Source: a virus. From it: a stretch of 64,000 nt of DNA. This document shows positions 49,352 through 60,100 of this stretch, piece after piece (within the stretch, counting starts at the first letter, position 1; the number at the start of each line of letters is the position of its first letter). The stretch covers positions 58,464 through 122,463 of IMG/VR virus record IMGVR_UViG_3300045012_000066, one strand, 5' to 3'. Both the position numbers and the translations under genes were made by a program. A model generated the notes under the pieces. It did not search any database, had not been told where the DNA came from, and saw nothing but the letters and a program-made list of their open reading frames with translations.

Positions 49352-49861
49352 ATGAGCTTCTGGTCTTCCATGTTCGGTGGTTCGAATCCGACGCTGAATT
49401 CCGGGATCAACCAAGCGGGTCAGGTTGCCGGGTTCGGCACCAGTCAAGGCGAGGGGTTGCTCAGCAGCGCCGGGAACTTTTTCCAGACGCTGCTGGGCGG
49501 TAATCCGGCGCAGACAGCCAAGCTGCTGGCTCCGCAGATCAAGGCGCAGCAGGATCAGACGCAGCAGGCCAAGCAGACCATGGCACAGTTCGGCAACCGC
49601 TCAGGCGGCACCAACGCTTCAGCCCAGACCCTCGACGACAAGAGCCGCGCCAACATCAGCGACATGATTTCGAAGCTCACTGGAGAGGCTGCGACGGGAG
49701 CGGCGAGCACCGGATCGAACCTGCTCAGCACCGGCATACAGGCGCTGAACATGCAGGTCGGTTTCAGTCAGGACCAGATGCAGAACTGGGCGAACTCCAT
49801 CTTCGGGCAGGGCATGGCAGGCGCGGCTGGCTTTGGCGAGTCGGCAGCGCTGGGCGCTTAA
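49352..49861 (+). CDS. internal virion or ejection protein A
   Basis: 169 residues behind GGAGGAA. Ala/Gly/Ser/Gln-rich and helical (QIKAQQDQTQQAKQTMAQFG), typical of T7 gp14-like ejection proteins. It heads a run of four large or internal proteins. Confidence 0.55.
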   Translation: MSFWSSMFGGSNPTLNSGINQAGQVAGFGTSQGEGLLSSAGNFFQTLLGGNPAQTAKLLAPQIKAQQDQTQQAKQTMAQFGNRSGGTNASAQTLDDKSRANISDMISKLTGEAATGAASTGSNLLSTGIQALNMQVGFSQDQMQNWANSIFGQGMAGAAGFGESAALGA

Positions 49862-49882
49862 GCAAGCAGGAAGGGACGCACA

Positions 49883-50227
49883 ATGGCAACCAACGCGTTT
49901 ATGGCAGGCTTCAACCTGAGGAAGAATAAGACGGGCGACGATAGCCAGTCCGGCACTGGAGCCAAGGGCACCAGCGGAGCGAGAGGAAAGGCCAGCGGTG
50001 GGATTCCGGGCCTGATCAGCGGAGCCATCCAGAAACGTCGGCAAACCAAACAGCAAACCAAGTCTCCGACTGCACCAGACCTTTCAAACGCCACGATTCC
50101 TTCTTTCAAAAAAGGCGGGCGCGTGAAAAGGACCGGCTTAGCATTCGTGCATCGCGGGGAACGGGTCATCCCTGCCAAGCGTTCCCGTACGAAGAGGTCC
50201 AGCAAACGGACTGTCACCAAGCCCTAA
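49883..50227 (+). CDS. small virion protein with GG-hairpin motif
   Basis: 114 residues. Basic, low-complexity first 80 residues. Near the end FKKGGRVKRTGLAFVHRGER followed by VIPA is a motif common in phage tail-associated proteins (GGxV...TGxAxVHxGE). Ends in a Lys/Arg tail. Confidence 0.6.
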   Translation: MATNAFMAGFNLRKNKTGDDSQSGTGAKGTSGARGKASGGIPGLISGAIQKRRQTKQQTKSPTAPDLSNATIPSFKKGGRVKRTGLAFVHRGERVIPAKRSRTKRSSKRTVTKP

Positions 50228-50242
50228 TATGCGGAGCGCACA

Positions 50243-52450
50243 ATGGCCAGTTCGGCATTTCAACTCGGCTGGGAAGCCGCGCATCAGAAGAACGAGGAGA
50301 AGCGCCAGCGCAAGCTGAAGCTGGAGGACGAGGCTCGTCAGGACAAAGTAAAAGACCTGTTCGAACAGCGGCAGGCGATCCGGCAAAATCTGGCCGACCT
50401 CAATCTGCTGGACGCAACCAAGCCAGAGATCGCGAATGACCCTCGCCGCAAGAACGCTGACGCCGCGATGCTGGGCATCCAGACGCAACTGGACGAGCTT
50501 CACGACCCCGTCAAAAATCCCGGCGCACTCCAGCGAGACTGGGAATTCATCAAAGGGCTGGTTGGCCGAAAAAAGACGCAACCAGCCGCCGCCCCAGCGG
50601 CTCCGCCAGCGGCAACTTCAGCAGGGGCACCAGCAGCAACCGCAACCGCAGCCGCGCCACCGCCGACCCCCGCCCAGCTTCGTGCGCAGAATGAGGTGTC
50701 GCAGTTTTTGCTGGCCGCACCGTTGACGGAGCAGCAGAAAGCAACGTTTCAATCTCAGTCAGACTTCGACAGTAGGAGGCTGCAAATTGAAAATTCAAAT
50801 CGACTGGGCAAGCAACTGTTCGGCGACGACTGGACAAAGGAAGATGAAAAGAACACATTCCAAACTGCGCTTGGCGTCAACAAGACGCCAAAGTACTTCT
50901 CGCAGATCGTAACCACCAAAGACCCGGCTACTGGAGTAGATCACTACTGGCGCGTTCCACAAGACCCTTCGATGCAGCCGCAGGAGGTCGATTTTAACGG
51001 CCAGCGCATGATTCCGAAGCAGGTCAGAAAGGTCAAGATTGGCGTTGTGCCAAGCAAACAATCGCCCACCGGGTATGCTGAGATTTGGGGCGATCCCTAT
51101 GGTCCGGGAGATCAGACGCAATGGTCTTGGACGCCTATCGCAGCCACTCGCTATCAGCAGACAATCCAGACAACCGGGTACTCAAAAGACCCGTTCGGAG
51201 CGATTACCTCATCGGGCCGCGTCACAGGACCGGCGAATCAGCAGAGCATGGACCTGTCTGGGATCGGCGTGAGGCCAGAGGGTTATGCGGGCATCGAAGC
51301 GCCCACTGGCGCACCTCCGGGTGCAGCACCAGCGACCACCGCGACAGCACCGGCAGTGGGTGGCGATGCGGACTGGGCAGCAAATTATCGAGCGCCTCGG
51401 GGTATACCGACTCCGATTGCGCCACCGCGTCCTAGCGCTCAGACTGCGCCAACTCGTCCTAACATTCAGACAGCGCCAACGCCGCAAAATTTAAAACAGC
51501 AAGTCCCGACGCAACCGGTTGTCACCAACCCGCACGCTGCGGTCGGAACGTACGGCAACCCGCTCCCGCTGGACGAGAACCTGCACGTGCCGGATTCGGC
51601 AGGAATGCCCGAAAACATCAAAGGGTTCGTGGATCGACTGCTCGACGGCGCAGACATCGACAAGATGGGGCTGGCCGCTAAAGATAAGGCGATAGTTCAG
51701 CAGAATGCCGAAAAGTACGGTTGGTCACAAGGTCTTTTCACGCCGAAAGAGAAGCTGCTGATTCGTGAAGCTGGGTCGTTTTTAAAAAAGACACGCAACT
51801 CCAAGTCTCTTGATGTTCTGGGTAACTACTGGTCGCGGCAAAAAATCAGTAACGCCATCGAAGCGGCTGATCCTAAGGGTACGGGTGGATTTCTAAGCCA
51901 CCAGATCGCTATGACTTTTAGTCTCACCCCCGAGGAATCCGATTTCGTGCAACAGTTCCTGCAATTAAGGGGTGTTGTCAGCGGCCTGAGTGGCCTGTCC
52001 AGAGGCGGGAGGACGACGGAAGCAGGAATCTCACGCTTGCAGGCTGAACTGCCAAACCCCATGCTTACGCACGACGCGGCAACCGCGAGACAGCAGCTTG
52101 ACCGCTTATTGTCGGAGATCACTGTGGCGCAGAAACAAGGCTTCATTGCCGACACGGAAGAGGACAGCGTCGGCAGCAGGGTCGATGCGCTTGACAGGCT
52201 AGTTGGCGGGATGCCCGCGTTGCCAGCCGGTAAGGGTGGTGGTGCGCCGCCAGCGCCTAAGGCAGCGCCCAGCGCCGCACCGCAACCGCCGCCGAAGGCT
52301 GGACAGCCTGCACCGAATTTAAAACCCGGTGGTATCGTGTACCGCACGAATCCGGATGGAAGCAAGACCCCGATGAGGTACAAGGGTGGCGCGAAAAACG
52401 ACCCCAACAACTACGTAGAGGTGCCGAATGCCCCCGCAGCAAACCGCTGA
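50243..52450 (+). CDS. large internal virion protein B
   Basis: 735 residues. A helical, charged N-terminus, two Ala/Pro/Gln-rich linkers (about 110-150 and 350-430) and a central folded region. It resembles ejection or internal virion proteins in position and composition. It overlaps the next gene by 23 nt. Confidence 0.5.
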   Translation: MASSAFQLGWEAAHQKNEEKRQRKLKLEDEARQDKVKDLFEQRQAIRQNLADLNLLDATKPEIANDPRRKNADAAMLGIQTQLDELHDPVKNPGALQRDWEFIKGLVGRKKTQPAAAPAAPPAATSAGAPAATATAAAPPPTPAQLRAQNEVSQFLLAAPLTEQQKATFQSQSDFDSRRLQIENSNRLGKQLFGDDWTKEDEKNTFQTALGVNKTPKYFSQIVTTKDPATGVDHYWRVPQDPSMQPQEVDFNGQRMIPKQVRKVKIGVVPSKQSPTGYAEIWGDPYGPGDQTQWSWTPIAATRYQQTIQTTGYSKDPFGAITSSGRVTGPANQQSMDLSGIGVRPEGYAGIEAPTGAPPGAAPATTATAPAVGGDADWAANYRAPRGIPTPIAPPRPSAQTAPTRPNIQTAPTPQNLKQQVPTQPVVTNPHAAVGTYGNPLPLDENLHVPDSAGMPENIKGFVDRLLDGADIDKMGLAAKDKAIVQQNAEKYGWSQGLFTPKEKLLIREAGSFLKKTRNSKSLDVLGNYWSRQKISNAIEAADPKGTGGFLSHQIAMTFSLTPEESDFVQQFLQLRGVVSGLSGLSRGGRTTEAGISRLQAELPNPMLTHDAATARQQLDRLLSEITVAQKQGFIADTEEDSVGSRVDALDRLVGGMPALPAGKGGGAPPAPKAAPSAAPQPPPKAGQPAPNLKPGGIVYRTNPDGSKTPMRYKGGAKNDPNNYVEVPNAPAANR

Positions 52451-54152
52451 TCGTCAGTCACAAAACGATACTCTGCCCAGCGGCATGTCGCAGGATGGCG
52501 GCGATACCTCTCCGGCGACTCCTCAGCAAGCTCTGGATACTGCTCACCAGCAACAGCAGGCCACTGAAGACTTCAAGAAGAAGTGGCTGGGCATGTCGCG
52601 TAAGCAGAAGGAGGACTACGCGAAGGGTTTGAGTGCCGATCAGGTGGGAACGATCCTCGATATCGACAATGCCCAGCACCCGACCGGAACGCTGGAGATG
52701 CGTGCCGCCCCACCATTGTGGTCAAAGGCGGGACTCAAGCAGCTAGGATACGATGCGATGGCCAAAGTGCTGACGGCGCTGCCTTCAATCGGTGGCATCG
52801 GCGGTGCATGGGGTGGCGGTGCGATGGGCGCTGGTGCAGGAACCATGGCACTACCGGGAGTCGGCACTGTTTCCGGCGAAGCTACCGGGCAGGTGGTCGG
52901 GTCTGCTCTCGGCGGTGGAACCGGCGAAGCGGCGCGGCAGGGGATCGAGCACCTGCTGGGATGGGACGAGGGTGAATATGCAAATGCGGGACAGCGCTGG
53001 AAGGATATCGGACTTGAAACTGCATATAACTCGCTAAGCGAATTAGTCGGAAGGGGTGTGGGTAAGGCTCTGACCGGTGGCACGGCTGCGGGCAAGGCAG
53101 AGAGGCAGGCGGCTAAGCTGGCCTTTGCTGGCGGGCTTGAGCACGGCGCAAACGCGCTGGGGCCGAGCGATCTATCGGTCATCCTTCCTGACCTGATCAC
53201 ACTGGAAAAGAAGTTTCCAGTTAGACCAAAGACGGGTACGGCGGACTTGGCCAATCTCATCGGTCAGCTACGAAAGAACGTTGGTGCGCAGGTTGACGAC
53301 GCTTATCTGCAAACCATCAATCAGGGAGGCACGCAAGTTCCACTTGGCATGGCGCAGGCCAACACGGCGAACATAGCCAACCGCGTGAACTCCCTTCTCA
53401 ATGATCTGAAGGTGAACCCGGATATCAATGCGCCAGCCATCAGAGAGGTGGAACAGGTCAAGCTGCTGGCTGCGAAGCCACGAACCTACGCGCAGTTGGC
53501 CGACTGGCGTATTCGCATCAACGACGAGATCAGGTCGTTCTACGAGATGAATCCGGGAGTAAAAAGAGTCGCAATGAATAACAACCCGGAGTTGGCGGCG
53601 AAGAAAGAGGTGGCCGACGCCATCCGCGACATTACTTATCCAGAGATGGACCTCGCATCCGGACATCCGAAGGGCACCACGGCGGCGCTGCAAAAGAAGC
53701 GCGGGATCGCCATGGACCTCGAAAGACAGGTACTGGATCACCGGAACAGGCTGCTCTCGAAGACAGCGATAGCCAAGGGCGAAAGTCCGCTAAAGCGGGG
53801 CAATTTCTCAATGTATGTGACCGGCAGTGGAAGGCCGGGTGGAGCGATGCACAAAGTGAAAAGCATCATAAGTGCCCCGGATGTGCTCAGCGATGCGGAT
53901 AAGCGGGCAGCGAGCGCCTTCGGTCGCACGTTTCCATCGAAGACGGCCAGAGCCTTAGCTCATCCGGTAACGCGTCGCTTTGGCCAAGGTGCCGCAGTCT
54001 ATGCCTTAACGCCCGGAACAAGAAGGCCGACAGGTGCGGCCACCCCACTGAAGACATACAAATTTAATTTCCAGAACAAGGACGGCCATAAGATCGGCAG
54101 CGACGATGGGACGATATGGTACGACCGGGAAACGGGAGAGCAGGTCCAGTAG
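52428..54152 (+). CDS. internal virion protein C with membrane-like glycine zipper
   Basis: 574 residues. Polar Gln-rich start. Residues 120-170 (IGGIGGAWGGGAMGAGAGTM and VGSALGGGTGEAARQG) form a glycine-zipper segment fit to insert into a membrane, followed by charged helices. A pore-forming ejection protein is plausible. Confidence 0.55.
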   Translation: MPPQQTADRQSQNDTLPSGMSQDGGDTSPATPQQALDTAHQQQQATEDFKKKWLGMSRKQKEDYAKGLSADQVGTILDIDNAQHPTGTLEMRAAPPLWSKAGLKQLGYDAMAKVLTALPSIGGIGGAWGGGAMGAGAGTMALPGVGTVSGEATGQVVGSALGGGTGEAARQGIEHLLGWDEGEYANAGQRWKDIGLETAYNSLSELVGRGVGKALTGGTAAGKAERQAAKLAFAGGLEHGANALGPSDLSVILPDLITLEKKFPVRPKTGTADLANLIGQLRKNVGAQVDDAYLQTINQGGTQVPLGMAQANTANIANRVNSLLNDLKVNPDINAPAIREVEQVKLLAAKPRTYAQLADWRIRINDEIRSFYEMNPGVKRVAMNNNPELAAKKEVADAIRDITYPEMDLASGHPKGTTAALQKKRGIAMDLERQVLDHRNRLLSKTAIAKGESPLKRGNFSMYVTGSGRPGGAMHKVKSIISAPDVLSDADKRAASAFGRTFPSKTARALAHPVTRRFGQGAAVYALTPGTRRPTGAATPLKTYKFNFQNKDGHKIGSDDGTIWYDRETGEQVQ

Positions 54153-54155
54153 CTC

Positions 54156-57100
54156 ATGGCTCAACAAGCTCAACAGGACACATTGCCACCGGGATTCAGT
54201 TTTGACTCCCCGGCCAGTCCTCCGCCGTCATCGCTTAACGATCTAAAGGCGGAAGCTGTCAAGCAGAAGCCAGTCACGCCGCCCAAGGGCTATTTTCAGG
54301 ACGCCTCAGCAGCGCCGACCGCGACCGCAACCCCGACCCCGCCAGCAGGATACTTTGAAGATACCGAAGCGGGCGAGAGTCCCGGCACGAAGCAGTTGCA
54401 CAAGGTTGCCAAATGGGCGACCACTCCGCTGATCCCAGAGCCAAGCGAAAAGACCAAGCTGAAAATAGCCGCTACGCTCACTGGCAGCACACCTGAGAAG
54501 GTCGCGCAGGAGCATCCGATTGCACTGGGCGTCGGCGAAGGCGTATTGGAATTCGGGCGCAGTCTGTCTGAGCCATTAAACATCGCCACGATTGCCGGTG
54601 GCCCGATCATCGGCAGTACAGGAGAAGCTCTCAATCTCTCTCCAAGGGTTATTCAGGGCGTCTCTGCTGCGCTGTCCGGCGTGTTCGCAGCGCAGGCGGC
54701 GCACGGAACATACAAAGACGCCAAGACCGCCTACCAAGCGTATTTGCAGGGTAATAACCGCGTTGCTGCGGAGTCTGCAACCAACGCTGCTTTAAATCTG
54801 GGCGCGGCGCTATTCGCCGGGAAGCACGCGGTGAAGGGCGGTTACGAGGCTTTCAAGGGGCGCATGGGAGAGTCTCTGTCCGGCCCCGAGATTGTCGAGC
54901 CTCCGGATGAAGGTGCCCCGCCGTCACCACCTCCCGGTGGAGGTGGTGGGGGTGGTGATCTTGAGGAGCAGATAAGACTGGCACGTCAACGGGAACTGGA
55001 AGAGACGCGTGCGATTCAGGATCGTAAGGCCAAACACGCGGAAGTCTCCGCCGCAGTGCGCCGCGATCTGGAGCAGGTACTTCCTGAGGATCGACAGGCC
55101 GTCTTAGATGAACTCAATCAGCGCGGGAAGACGGCATACGATCAAGGGAACTTGGATGCAGCAGGCGAAGCGGCCCATCACGCATGGGTGATGGAACAGA
55201 TCATGCAAGAGGCGCTTCCGCAGCCCGCTCCGCAGCCTGTCGTTAGCGAGGTTCCTCCGGAAGAAGAACCACCGGCCCCGGCTACTCCTATTGTTTCTTC
55301 GGACCCGCGACTGGCCCCGCGTGGCGGTGGCGGCGGTGGGGCACCATCCGCAGCGCCCCAACGCGGTGCGCCTGTGGCCGTGATGGAGCGCGAAGAAGCT
55401 CCTGAAGCAGAGTCGGTACAGGGAACGCTGTTTAGCGGTGCTCCTGAAGTGGCTGAGCCTGTCGAAGAGCCGACGAAAACGGTAGGGGAAACCGCCGCCG
55501 AGATCGAAAGGATGGATCGACAGGCAATACTGGACGAACTCGGCGTAAAGGAAGGCTCTTTCGATGCAAAGCAGTCAAAGAAGCGGCTGGCAAAACTGCT
55601 GGCCCTGAAGCGTGCCGGTGAGAAGAAGCCTGCATCGGCTACGGCTGGTCCTCAGCCCATTACGCCAAAAGCTGCGGCCAAAAAGCCGTCAAGGAAGGCA
55701 GCGGCAGAGCAAGCGGCGGCAGATCGGAAATTGGCTGACCACTTCACTCCCGGCAACGTTATCTTCAACGACTACTGGAAAAACTACGACAAAGTTCTGC
55801 AATTCGAGCCATCGGCAGAGGGTGAGCCATGGAAGGTGCAGGTCATTGGAACGGACGTAGACGGCAATCCTCGCCCCGGAGAGCGCCCGAGATGGCACTT
55901 TACCTATCCAGACAGCAAGGACACGGTCGTTTCCCGCGCCCCGCAGGCTGCGCCAGCGACTCCCATCCTCATACCGACATCCACGACACCCCCAGCCACC
56001 ACACAAACGCAAGAGCCGGGACTTGTGGACAAGGTGGCAAAGGAGGTCAGCGCGAAAAAGAGGGGCGCGAAGCGCGAAAAGGTCGCGGCTGCACCTGAGA
56101 CGGCTCCTGTTGCGACTGAGACTGTACAGCCGCCTCCCCCGGCTCCTGTAGCCACGCCAGTGATCGAACCGGAAGCGCCTGTGGCTGAACAACCGGCCAC
56201 GCCATCGCCAAATCTACGCAGGCAGCGCTTGTTATACGAAGAGGCGAACCGCAAGCTGGAGGAATCGAAAAGGCAGAATCCGAACACGCCATCCGCCTAC
56301 CGTGCGCAGGCGGGCGCAGTTACGAAAGCCTTCAATCGTCTTGCCAAGCAGTACACAAACGAGTTTCCACAAGATACGGAGCGGCAAGGATTGGCGGATT
56401 GGCTCAGGAAAAAGCCGGAAGACTCTATCGTGCCGCCAGTACCAGAAGAGGCTGTAGCCGCCGAACCCGAGACTCCTGCGCCAACCCCGGCTGCTGCACC
56501 GACACCGCCTACCCCCGCGCCAACTGCTAAGCCAATCACAGTAAACCGTCTTTCAGGGATGGTGTGGGAAGTTCCGGGCACGGATTACACCATCCACTAT
56601 CTCGGTGATGACAAGTTCGATGTCCGCAAGGGCGGTGAACCTATCGGTACAGCGCCGAGTGTGGGCGATGCTAAGGCTCAGATACAGGCACATCAAGCGT
56701 CAGCTTGGGAAGCACCGACGCCCGGTGAACTCGGGGCCACGGCGAGGGCGAATAAAGCACGCCGCGAAGCTCTCACAGCAGCCGCGCCACCAACTGGTCC
56801 GGATACCGCAGTAGTTAAAAACGCGCTGACCAAGGCCGGATTGCATGATCGAACCACAGCACGAGTGATCAATCAGGCCGTGAAAAAGAGGCTGATCCAG
56901 TCGCCAGAGCAATTAAGTGAGGTTCTTCAGATCGCCAACGCTATCAGGTCGATGGACCCGAAAGTCACAAAAGCTGCGGCGGTGATTGAAGCGAGTCAGT
57001 TCGACGGGTTGGCGCATCTGGAGGCAACAGCGGCGGCGAAAGAGGGAGACTTTCCACCGGGTGTTGTTGCGCGGGCGCGGCAGGTCTGGCACGCGGCCAT

Positions 57101-60100
57101 GGAAGAAGAGGCTGATCCTTACGTATCAGCAGCCCGCGTAGCAGGCGGCAAGGTCAAGATGGGTGCTGATCCAAAGGCGCTTGCTGAAGTACTGGGTTCC
57201 AGTCTCTACGGGAAAGACCCTGCAACTGTAGTTACAAAAGAGTTGACGCAGAATGCATGGGACGCACTCCGGCCCGCAACGGGCGCGAAGGAAATTAATA
57301 TCCGTCTCGATCACAGCGAGAATACGGTCACTGTTAGCGACACCGGTCTCGGTATGACAGAGCAGGAACTGGTAACAGTTTTTACTGATCTCGGTCGCAC
57401 GGGAAAGCTTACTCAGGTAGATGCGTCTGGTGGATTCGGGATTGCCAAAGCAGCACCATTCATGATGCCTGAATCTCTTACGGTGACTACCGTAGTGAAA
57501 GAAGGCGGGAAGTTCTTGGAGCACTCCTTCGTTTCGACACCGAAAGAGATTGTGGGCAAGGGTGTGGAGATTCACACGAGGGAATTACCGTCGCATCCGG
57601 AGCCACAAACGGGCACGGTAATTAAAGCGAAGTTCGCAGCAGATACGAGCCTGTACTACGCTGAAAAGTTTGCCCGCCAGTCACAGCACTCGATTAATCC
57701 TCCGGGAACGCTGAAGGTTTCGAATGGCTACGGCGATGACAGTCCAGCCGCTGCGGAACTTGGCACGGCTCCGCTGGTGGTCGCGAAGGCCACGGGAGCA
57801 AAGCTGTCACTCTATGCCAGCCCGGAAACAAGACTGGGAACTGGGGGTAAGTACAGCGGATTAAAAGTTGAGGTCAATAACAACGGAATTTACCAATTCG
57901 ATATCGAGGTCCATCCCCCCGCGAAAGACATGAAGCTCCCGGCGCGGGTCGCCGTCAATGTACAGGCAATAGTACGGGAGCGCCACCCAGACTATCCGTT
58001 TCAGGCAAATCGCGAAGCGTTCCGCAATGCGGAGGTTGAAAGCAAGGTTAGAGATTTAGTGAAGGAGCACATCTTCAGGGAAATCTTCAATCAGCGCAAC
58101 CGGGAAATCTCGGCTGCGATCCGCGATCTGCCAACGATAAACATCGGCGCAACGGAAATTCCGATTTTCGATTCCGGTAAGCGGTTGACGCCGGTTGAAA
58201 TCGAGCAGCTACAGACAGACCCGGCATTCATCGATCTGGTACATACCATTCATCAGCTTACGCAAGCCGCGATTGCCCGTCTTTCAACAGAAAAGCTCCC
58301 GACAATAAGAGATCATTACGGGCAGGTTGTTGACCTAAATGGCTTGGGTAGCAAAATTAAAAAAATTGGCATGGTATTCAGCGATACGTTGCACGGAGTG
58401 CATATCACCGATCCAACGGACGCAGACAATACTCTGCTGTTTGTAAATCCGTTTTCGTTCGCGCAGAACAGTACCAGCACGGCCCGTGCCGCCAGCACTG
58501 TCTGGCATACAATTAAGCATGAGATTATTCACGACAAGGTAAAGGGTCATAACGAGACTTTTACCAGCGCAGAAGCGATAGTAGCGGGAGCACTGGGCAG
58601 CAGAAGTGAACTAGCCTCAATTCAGGAACTAGAGGATGTTTATGCGGACACCGATAACCCCGGAGCAATACGCCCAGACCTTAATTCAGCGCTACAACTC
58701 TATGCGGACTCTCGTGGACGACCAGAAACTGTTTCAGATCTTTTTAGGGGCGAAGGACTCGATACAGGAGAGCACGGTGGGGCCGAAGGTGGCGCAGGAG
58801 ATGAGGGACGCCTACGACCTAGCCCAGAGGGGACTCTTCCCGAACATGTCCAACCCCTGAGGGCGAAGAAGGGGCCGGGGACAGTCACCGAAGTCAAAAC
58901 TGAAGCAGAAGCCGGTAAGCCAGACTGGCTGCAACGCGGCGTGCAGGAGTTCATCGAAACACGCGGCGGGCGATTCTCCGTTGCCCCTGAAGTGGCTCCT
59001 GATGTCAACGCCACGGACATCGCTGACGCCTACGACGCGATGAAGCACGAGCCGGATAGTCCGGCAGTCAAAGCTTCCTATGAGGCCCTGAAGAAGGACC
59101 ACAGGGGCATTGACGCGCAGTGGGATTACGCCACCAAGAAGCTGGGCATCACCTTCGAGCCGTGGAACAAGCCCGGACAGCCATACGCTAATTCCGCCGA
59201 GATGAAGGCGGATGTAGACAACAACAAGCACCTCTACTTTTTCCGGGGTGGCGAGATGCCTGCGGATCACCCCATGGTGGAGGTCGATCCGAAGACCGGG
59301 TATACCTACAACGAGAAGATGCGGGCCATCCACGATCTGTTTGGCCATGCCATGCGCGGTCACCAGTTCGGCGCGAAGGGCGAGGAGAATGCGTGGGCCG
59401 ATCACTCGCAGGCATTTTCCCCGGCAGCGATCCCGGCCTTAACCACCGAAACCAGAGGCCAGAACTCTTGGGTGAACTACGGGCCGCAGATGCGGCGTGC
59501 GGACGGTACGCTAATTAAGAAAGGCGACCCGGATTGGATACACCCATCTAACCGGAAGTACGCCGAAAATAAAGCCGGGTTACTACCACAAAGATTTCAT
59601 TACCGGCAGGATGCCCCTCTGGTGCTGGTCAGCCCCAACACCTTCAACCTGAACGTGACGCAGGCGGAAGCACAGCTAAAGACCCGTCTCCACAAGCAGT
59701 TTGCACAGCAGGCTCACCAACTGGCGCAGGACATGGGCCTGAACGTAACCATTGAGCATTCGCTGGGATCGTGGAAGGGCGGAGCCGAAAACTCCATTGC
59801 GATCCGTCTTCCATTCGGCACCGATCCCGACCTCGTGAAGTTCTACGAAGCCCAGCTTGGCCGCTTAGGGTTTCAGTTTGCGACCGGTAGCTTCACTCCC
59901 AGCCCTGAAGGTAAGGACCATATCTACCATTTCTGGGTAGATAAGAACATATCAACTGGCACGCTGGCCAAGGCTTTGCTGAATAACGACATCGGAAATA
60001 GTACAATAGTTCCAGTAAAGGACGGTTACGGAGTTACTCTCGTCGGCAACGGCGATGAGTTAGATGAAAGAGTTACTAATCTTGCCAAAGAACTGGAGTT

